A DNA stretch of 64,000 bases from Marasmius tenuissimus (taxonomy: Eukaryota; Basidiomycota; Agaricomycetes; Agaricales; Marasmiaceae). Location: contig JAQOTA010000054.1 of the NCBI GenBank assembly GCA_029532415.1, forward strand, positions 3,720,001 to 3,784,000, in the 5' to 3' direction. This document shows, one piece after another, positions 58,601 through 64,000 of this stretch. Under the pieces are notes generated by a model, which worked only from the letters and a program-made list of their open reading frames with translations, was not told the DNA's origin and did no database searches. Positions within the stretch are counted from its first letter, which is position 1; the number at the start of each line of letters is the position of its first letter. The translations under genes and the position numbers were made by a program.

Positions 58601-59535
58601 TCAAGTTGCCTTCTGGCGAAGTTGTGCTTGATGGAACGGACTTCCGAAACGGCGCCCATCTGAGGTTCAAGGCTGATATCTTCGTTCCCTGTGGTGGAAG
58701 GTATGGCTGACTTCCGTCATGCGTTTGAGGTCGCGTATGCTGATTACTCGCGATCTACGTAGACCGGAGGCAATCAACATCTCGAACATGCATGCCTTGT
58801 TCGATACCGAAGGCAAACCCCACTTCAAGTACATCGTTGAAGGAGCGAACTTGTTCCTTACACAGCAAGCGCGTCTCTTCCTCGAGAAGAGAAAGGTCGT
58901 CGTCTTCAAGGATTCGAGTACCAACAAAGGTATGTGCCCTCTGTCTATGTCCATCTTGTCTCGTCGACTCAACCACCCTTTTTTCTTCAGGTGGTGTGAC
59001 CTCCTCTTCCCTCGAAGTGCTTGCTGGATTGGCTCTCTCCAACAATGAATACACCGACCTCATGATCTTCAAGGACGGCAAGCCATCCGAGTTCTACCAG
59101 TCTTATGTCAAGGACATTCAACAAAAGATCTCCGAAAACGCGGCATCCGAGTTTTCCTGCCTCTGGCGCGAACATGCTCGATGCCAGGGAAGCAAGACTA
59201 GGACTGCGATTTCGGACGAGCTCAGCTCTACGCTCAATGCACTTCAGGCCGAGTTGGAAGCGAGCGACTTGTTCGAGGATAAGCCAAGCCGAGATGGTGT
59301 TATGAGAAGAGCTATTCCGAAGACTTTGGTGGATAAGGTTGGGCTTGATGTCCTTTTGCAGAGGCTGCCTGAGACGTACCAGAGGGCGCTGTTCTCGAGC
59401 TGGGTCGGAAGTCGCTTTGTGAGTTTTGATTCTTCGTTTTTGATGGGCCACTAACAACTCTTGTAGATCTACAAGTACGGTGTCACGGCATCTAGCGTTG
59501 ACTTCTTCCACTTTGCGAGGGATCTGTCGAAGTAG
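55640..59535 (+). CDS. GDH2: NAD-specific glutamate dehydrogenase, large type
   Basis: Catabolic enzyme that deaminates glutamate to 2-oxoglutarate and ammonium with NAD+, of the large (about 115-kDa) fungal type. Start 55640 (MSSSTNLSVPAHVRPGNNRT). The N-terminal regulatory half includes VNWFYAHLGIDDTYF, RSVSDRMFLEKATENTLEVY and YKMGGTSRFFSALSNLYHFY. The catalytic half has GNEFRGFHIRFRDVARGGIR, NKDIPEGGAKG with the conserved Lys loop, LFFGPDEGTADMMDWAA, TYGMTSLSIRQYV, the dinucleotide-binding TGGPDGDLGSNEI, and KADIFVPCGGRPEAIN with IVEGANLFLTQQAR. It ends SVDFFHFARDLSK, stop 59533-59535. About fourteen exons with introns of 50-70 nt; all joints checked keep frame. About 1,030 residues. Housekeeping nitrogen metabolism. 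Confidence 0.95.
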
Positions 59536-59788
59536 ATGCAATGCTCTTCTTCTGTCTTTTGCCCCCCTTGATTCTGTCCTTTGTTTTGTTTTTTGCTTTC
59601 GGTTATAATCTGCGATTAGAGTTGATGGGGGTTGATATATCGTCAACGAAGGAGGAGAAAATAGAAGTCAAGTAGTGTATAATCTTGTATATACCCTTCC
59701 AGCTCAATCAGGAGGGGATTAATGGAGCCGTTTCCTCTGGCGTCAAGCATGATTGAGCGACTTTCGGTCTGAGGGTTCGCATCCACGC
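59536..59788. other. 3' region of glutamate dehydrogenase
   Basis: T-rich 3' UTR (TTTTGTTTTGTTTTTTGC at about 59580-59600), then unassigned sequence up to the transposon. Confidence 0.5.
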
Positions 59789-59796
59789 GACACGAT
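59789..59796. repeat. Target-site duplication, left
   Basis: GACACGAT, repeated at 60734-60741 on the other side of the inverted repeats. The last T is also the first base of the inverted repeat, so the duplication is 7 or 8 bp. Confidence 0.7.
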
Positions 59797-60733
59797 GGTG
59801 ACTGGCAACTGGCAGGGGATTCCAGCGTGGGAATGATGGCATAGCCACAATTTCTTAGGGAGGTGTAATGGTCCGCCTCAGCGTGGACTCAACCACACCT
59901 CGGAGAGACGTCGAATAGTGATAGAAAGTCGAGTAATAGTATTCTACATGCTTTCTTGAGGCCAGAATTTTTACTGATGTGTATCTGCCAGAGTTAGCGG
60001 GCTAAATCGTGCATTGTCGTCAAATTTTTGGAAATATTTTCTCAACAAAGCATACAAAATTAATATAAAGTGAGATTTCACGCGTAAAATAGCCTGGAAA
60101 GGAAGCGTGTCGCGTCAAAAAAGCGCGATCCCGTCGCGGTCAGTATTGGCGCGATTTTTGATTATGTAAGCTGTTAGACGCGTCCCGCTCTGTCGTATTG
60201 ACCACAAAGATGGCCATGGACAAGATATTCACGCGTGGCTGGTGAGAAATAGTATCCAATATGGAGCTGAAAGCTTGAATAGAGTCTCTTGAACAGGAAA
60301 AAGAGGTGTTTGAGATGTCTAAGGTGCCGCCTGATGGGAAATCTAATAAATTTTCGCTCAAATCCAATCTCATAACTACTCACGTTACATATAGACCTTT
60401 TTTACAGGGAAAGGGCACCGGAGTATTGTGGAGGCTAATTGAGGAGAAGATAGAGGGGATACAGGCCAAATAACAGATGTTAGAACTAATCAGAAACAGA
60501 AACAGAAAATATCATGGGGGTGATCAGGGTTCCAACAAAGAATGGCACATATAAATATGCAGAAAATCATCTTATCTGATATTCAACTGCTCAATGGTAT
60601 GCTACAAAATGATTCTGCGAAAGATGTCGACCTACAAGCCATGGTAAAGAGGCGGACCATTGAGCCTCTTGAGTTTGGCGGGGGAGGTATTAGTCAGCCG
60701 TGAATTTCCCACACAGCCAGTTGCCAGTCACCA
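59796..60733. mobile_element. Non-autonomous DNA transposon (MITE-like), 938 bp
   Basis: Bounded by perfect 18-bp terminal inverted repeats: TGGTGACTGGCAACTGGC at 59796-59813 and its exact complement GCCAGTTGCCAGTCACCA at 60716-60733. The flanks carry the same direct repeat GACACGA(T) directly outside both ends. The interior is AT-rich, has no transposase-like frame, and holds an imperfect palindrome near 60113-60165 (GTCAAAAAAGCGCGATCC against GGCGCGATTTTTGATTATG). Size, inverted repeats, duplication and lack of coding capacity fit a miniature inverted-repeat element moved by a transposase coded elsewhere. A 7-8 bp duplication points to hAT or a related superfamily, an inference. Confidence 0.8.
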
Positions 60734-60741
60734 GACACGAT
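60734..60741. repeat. Target-site duplication, right
   Basis: GACACGAT directly after the right inverted repeat; matches 59789-59796. Confidence 0.7.
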
Positions 60742-61297
60742 ACGACGCGTAAGGGTCACATGACGATCGCGTGAACGTGTTTTTGTTTGTTGATTCAAAT
60801 TGAATCTTTCATTACGACCACGACGTCCCAGACTAAGACTCTCAACCGTTCTACCAGCTCACTACCAGTTACTCTTGATAGTTCTCTTGCTTGTGATTCC
60901 TTCAAACTGGAACAAAGTCGGTGGCCGTTACAATCCCATGGGGTTTGACAGACACGGGTCGTACCGCAGCCTTCTACATCAAACCGATAGAATTTGGGCC
61001 TCTGGACCAGATTCCTCTTGAATAGAACGAAAGCGTCTCGGCGGAAGTCGCTCGGGTTGATGTGGGTGCAGCTCCTTCTGCCGGGCCTGTTCGTCATCGA
61101 ATTCCCCGTCAATTTCCGGCCAAATCAATTAGACATCGGGGCCCATTTTAACTGGATCACTACCCAACTTCAGCGCCCAGTGTGTCAGTTAATGTTGCTC
61201 TCAGGCCTTGACTTGCGCGTCCCGCCACGTACCAAGAAGTTACAAGATATCGTTGTTTATAAACTGGTAAGAACTTTCGTGATCTCCTTAGGAACTG
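60742..61297. other. Upstream region of the P450 gene, with a duplicated segment
   Basis: No gene supported. Positions 61101-61138 are repeated with one mismatch at the end of the window (63963-64000). Confidence 0.5.
61101..61138 (+). repeat. 38-bp direct repeat, copy 1
   Basis: ATTCCCCGTCAATTTCCGG onward matches 63963-64000 except for one base (GGCC versus GACC). Spacing is 2,862 bp. Confidence 0.8.
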
Positions 61298-63679
61298 ATG
61301 ATTGACTGGCCCGCTTTCACTACGGCATCCAGGCTCTCTCTGGTGGCCAAAGTGACTTTCACGGCGACTGTTGGCTGGGTCGTTCAGATTGTCATCAGAC
61401 GAGCTATACATTACTTCCATTTGAAGCACATTGCTGGGCCTTCCTTTGGCAGCCTTTTCAACGGAAACTTTCAAGAGACTTTCAATGATGTAGGTCTCTT
61501 GTTTCCTATGAATCAAGAAAACGGAATTTACTAACATCCTCTCTGTGGCGCAAAGCCACGGTTATCAACCAGTGGATCAATCGATACGGCAAAGTGTTCA
61601 GAACTTGGGCGTTTTTCGGGGTAGGGCACTTTTCTCCATGCAACAGGATTTGTTCCCTCATGGTTGTGCTATTGTTTACAGGACATCGAACTCTATGTGG
61701 CGGATTTGAAAGGCATCGGCCACATCCTGAAGCACGACAGTGTTCGTTATCAGAAACCTGAACTCGTACTATTCATCACGAGGCGCCTTATTGGAAACGG
61801 TGAGTTGTTTCTACACTCCTTCGAAGGTCATGCACCGATCAAGCGGTATCTTGTAGGACTGTTCGTCATAGAGGGAGATGCGCATCGGAAACAGGTGGGC
61901 ATTCAGCTGGACAATTCGTATCAGGTAGCCAGATGTGCTCATCCGTTTGTACGCAGCGGAAAGTCATGGTACGCCAGCTCCTTGGTCATACAAGACGTTG
62001 ATCAACGAGGTCATACAGAATCCAGCCTTTGGGCCAGCTGAAATCCGAAACCTGACGGGGACCTTTCTTGAAAAGTCTGTTGAAGTAAGTTCATAACTCT
62101 ATAGGCAGATATTTGATATGATTGATGGACTAACCTACACTATGTCCATGAATACTTAGCTTCGAGACGCCTGGACTGCGCAAATTCAGAAGGGGGATGG
62201 TACAAAGGCAGAAGTCGATGTTCTTCATTGGCTAAGTCGGATGACACTCGACGTTATCGGGCAAGCCGGTCAGTGATAATTTCCCGTTCCTCATTCAGTG
62301 TGCTCACTGTCGTGCAGGTTTCAACTACCAATTCAACGCTATCTCCGGACAACACAATCTTCTGAACGAAGCCTTTTCAAAGGTATTCTCCTCTGGCAAT
62401 TTCATGACACCCTCGGTCATTCTGAAACTGATGTTTCCGCCGTTGCGCGTAATGGTGAGCTCCCCGCACGTATCTCATGCCAGTAGAGAGTTACATGGCC
62501 ATTGTTTCACGTGCTCAGCCCGAGACCGATGGAGCCTTTCGACGCGCCAAATCTACGTGCTTCCGTATTGCCGGAGAGCTTTTTGAGCAAAGCAAGGCTG
62601 CTGCTATGAAGGTTTCTGCGTCGCAGGACAAGGACCTCTTCACGTTATTGATCGGATCAAACATGAAGACGGAAGTACCGGAAGATCAACGCATGACAGA
62701 CGCCGAAGTTTTAGCTCGTGAGCTTCACTCATTTGCTTGTGTCACAACGATTGACTTTCCTTGTCAGAGGTTCCAACGTTCTTGGCCGCTGGACACGAAA
62801 CAACCAGGTAAGATAATATTTCCTCTGGCCTTCCCAAGCCGATCACTGCTCATATTCTTTACTTCCTTTCCAAGCACCTCTACGACGTGGGCGTTCTATC
62901 TGCTTTGTGCGTATCCCGAGGTACAACGGAAACTTCGAGAAGAGGTTTCGTTGATGGAGACAGGCTCACCTTCGATGGATCGACTCAACGCTCTACCTTA
63001 CCTCGATGCTGTAGTCCGCGAAACCCTCCGTCTCTTGGCACCTGTTACCTTTACGCTTCGGCAGGCGATGGAGGACGATGTGATTCCTCTTGGTGCGCCG
63101 TTCGTGGATCGTTACGGCCGGCGACACGAATCCTTAGAGTACGTCCGACTTTGTCGACCCTCACAAAAAGATTACTGACGCGAATTTCAATCAGGGTGAA
63201 GAAAGGGCAATCAGTCATCATTCCGATACTGGCCATTAACAAGGACAAGTCTTTGTGGGGTGAAGATGCGGAAGAGTTCAGGTAGTTGTCTCGGTCTCTC
63301 CAAAGACGCCGTGTTCTAATCTACAAATGTACATTCTAGACCAGAGCGTTGGGAGAACCTTCCCGAAGCTGTGAAGTCCGTCCCTGGTATCTGGGGTAAT
63401 ATGATGACCTTCCTTGGGGGCCCGCACGCGTGTATTGGATGGAGGTTTACAATTGTCGAGTACGTGGCTGCATGTGGTCCCGCTTGCTTTCTGTGCTGAC
63501 TTGATGACGGTAGGACGAAAGCCTTGTTGTTCACGCTGCTCCGCGCTTTCGAGTTCGAGTTGACCGTTCCAAAAGAAGATATCTTTGTCAAGCGAGGTAT
63601 CGCAATCATCCGCCCACAGTTGAGGGGCAAAGAAGGTAACGAACTCCCGGTCGTGATTAGGCCAGTGATACAGACTTGA
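61298..63679 (+). CDS. Cytochrome P450 monooxygenase
   Basis: Membrane-bound class II fungal P450. Start 61298 ([18 protein letters not shown]); the N-terminal hydrophobic anchor is [11 protein letters not shown], followed by [15 protein letters not shown]. Later exons: [48 protein letters not shown] and [18 protein letters not shown]-helix AGHETT, completed after an intron with [10 protein letters not shown]-helix ExxR in [13 protein letters not shown] motif in [10 protein letters not shown]; heme loop [13 protein letters not shown] with the ligand Cys. Stop 63677-63679 after PVIQT. About twelve exons and 540 residues; all joints tested keep frame, so it looks functional. The sequence resembles the CYP5150/CYP512-type expansions of Agaricomycetes, but no subfamily is assigned. 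Substrate unknown. Confidence 0.9.
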
Positions 63680-63834
63680 TTGATCAAAAGGTTGAATCGT
63701 GGCTATTATTGATATTGTATGTGTATATATTTACGGATCCTCAATGGAAACCTCCCCGTTCACAGGAAATACTGAGTTTTGTACTGACGTGCATTATCTA
63801 TTCCTCCATCCCTCTCTGTTATACAGAATTTTAG

Positions 63835-63846
63835 CCCCCCCCCCCC
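63835..63846. repeat. Poly-C homopolymer, 12 bases
   Basis: Uninterrupted C run; prone to length change and to sequencing error. Confidence 0.8.
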
Positions 63847-63962
63847 TTACTACCTCGCCTCTGCAACCTCTTTTTTCGCACTTTGTTCCTTCACCATTGT
63901 AGCGAACTCCGAGAATGCCGACCTCGGTGGGGCCCGTTTCGTCCTTGATGTCGAGGCGCCGG

Positions 63963-64000
63963 ATTCCCCGTCAATTTCCGACCAAATCAATTAGACATCG
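63963..64000 (+). repeat. 38-bp direct repeat, copy 2 (cut by the window end)
   Basis: Matches 61101-61138 with one mismatch and reaches the last base, so the repeat probably continues beyond. Confidence 0.8.

Larger units (their letters stand above)
63680..64000. other. Downstream of P450, window end
   Basis: 3' UTR, then a 12-base poly-C run (63835-63846) and the second copy of the 38-bp repeat. Nothing coding is supported. Confidence 0.5.

Noticed and set aside
58987..59646. Minus-strand frame of 219 codons opposite glutamate dehydrogenase
   Set aside because: Antisense to well conserved coding exons and without domain signature.

Overview
The window is nuclear DNA of a filamentous basidiomycete, most likely an Agaricomycete. 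Genes are broken by many 45-100 nt GT-AG introns, intergenic gaps are short, both strands are used, and several families are typical of mushrooms: a DUF6534 membrane protein, expanded F-box-like proteins and a multi-intron P450. There are no operons and no viral, bacterial or CRISPR features. All models are reconstructed by eye, so exon edges are approximate unless stated.

Layout. 1-4.1 kb: a secreted GH1 beta-glucosidase (+) converges on a GPI-anchored GH16 beta-glucanase (-), a natural pair for beta-1,3-glucan breakdown or wall remodelling. 4.6-23.2 kb: an oxidoreductase-rich stretch with four closely related short-chain dehydrogenases (SDRs; one inverted at 4.6-5.7 kb, three in tandem at 14.2-18.5 kb), a Baeyer-Villiger type flavin monooxygenase, a fifth SDR with long introns, a 2-oxoglutarate/Fe(II) dioxygenase and a sixth SDR. 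The housekeeping Aurora kinase gene sits among them. A seventh SDR lies at 30.8-32.1 kb. No polyketide, peptide or terpene backbone enzyme is visible, so this is a set of tailoring-type enzymes, not a proven metabolite cluster.

23.4-35.1 kb: a Sin1/Avo1-like TORC2 subunit that looks short at both ends, the mitofusin Fzo1, about 2.2 kb with no assignable gene, the seventh SDR and a DUF6534 membrane protein. 35.3 kb: an intron-containing tRNA-Gly(GCC) on the minus strand. 35.5-41.3 kb: three tandem paralogues with an F-box-like N-terminus and a C-terminal zinc-finger-like motif resembling the PBZ (poly-ADP-ribose binding) finger. They are followed by a MARCH-type RING-CH membrane E3 ligase and a conventional F-box-like protein, so five genes in 10 kb have ubiquitin-ligase features.

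45.7-53.2 kb: the Vts1/Smaug RNA-binding SAM protein, a PLP aminotransferase of the ACC-synthase-like group, and an orphan protein with an MIF4G-like C-terminal segment. 55.6-59.5 kb: the large NAD-specific glutamate dehydrogenase. 59.8-60.7 kb: a previously unassigned non-autonomous DNA transposon (18-bp perfect terminal inverted repeats, 7-8 bp target-site duplication). 61.3-63.7 kb: a cytochrome P450. A 38-bp sequence upstream of the P450 recurs, with one mismatch, at the very end of the window, hinting that a second copy of the locus begins just outside.
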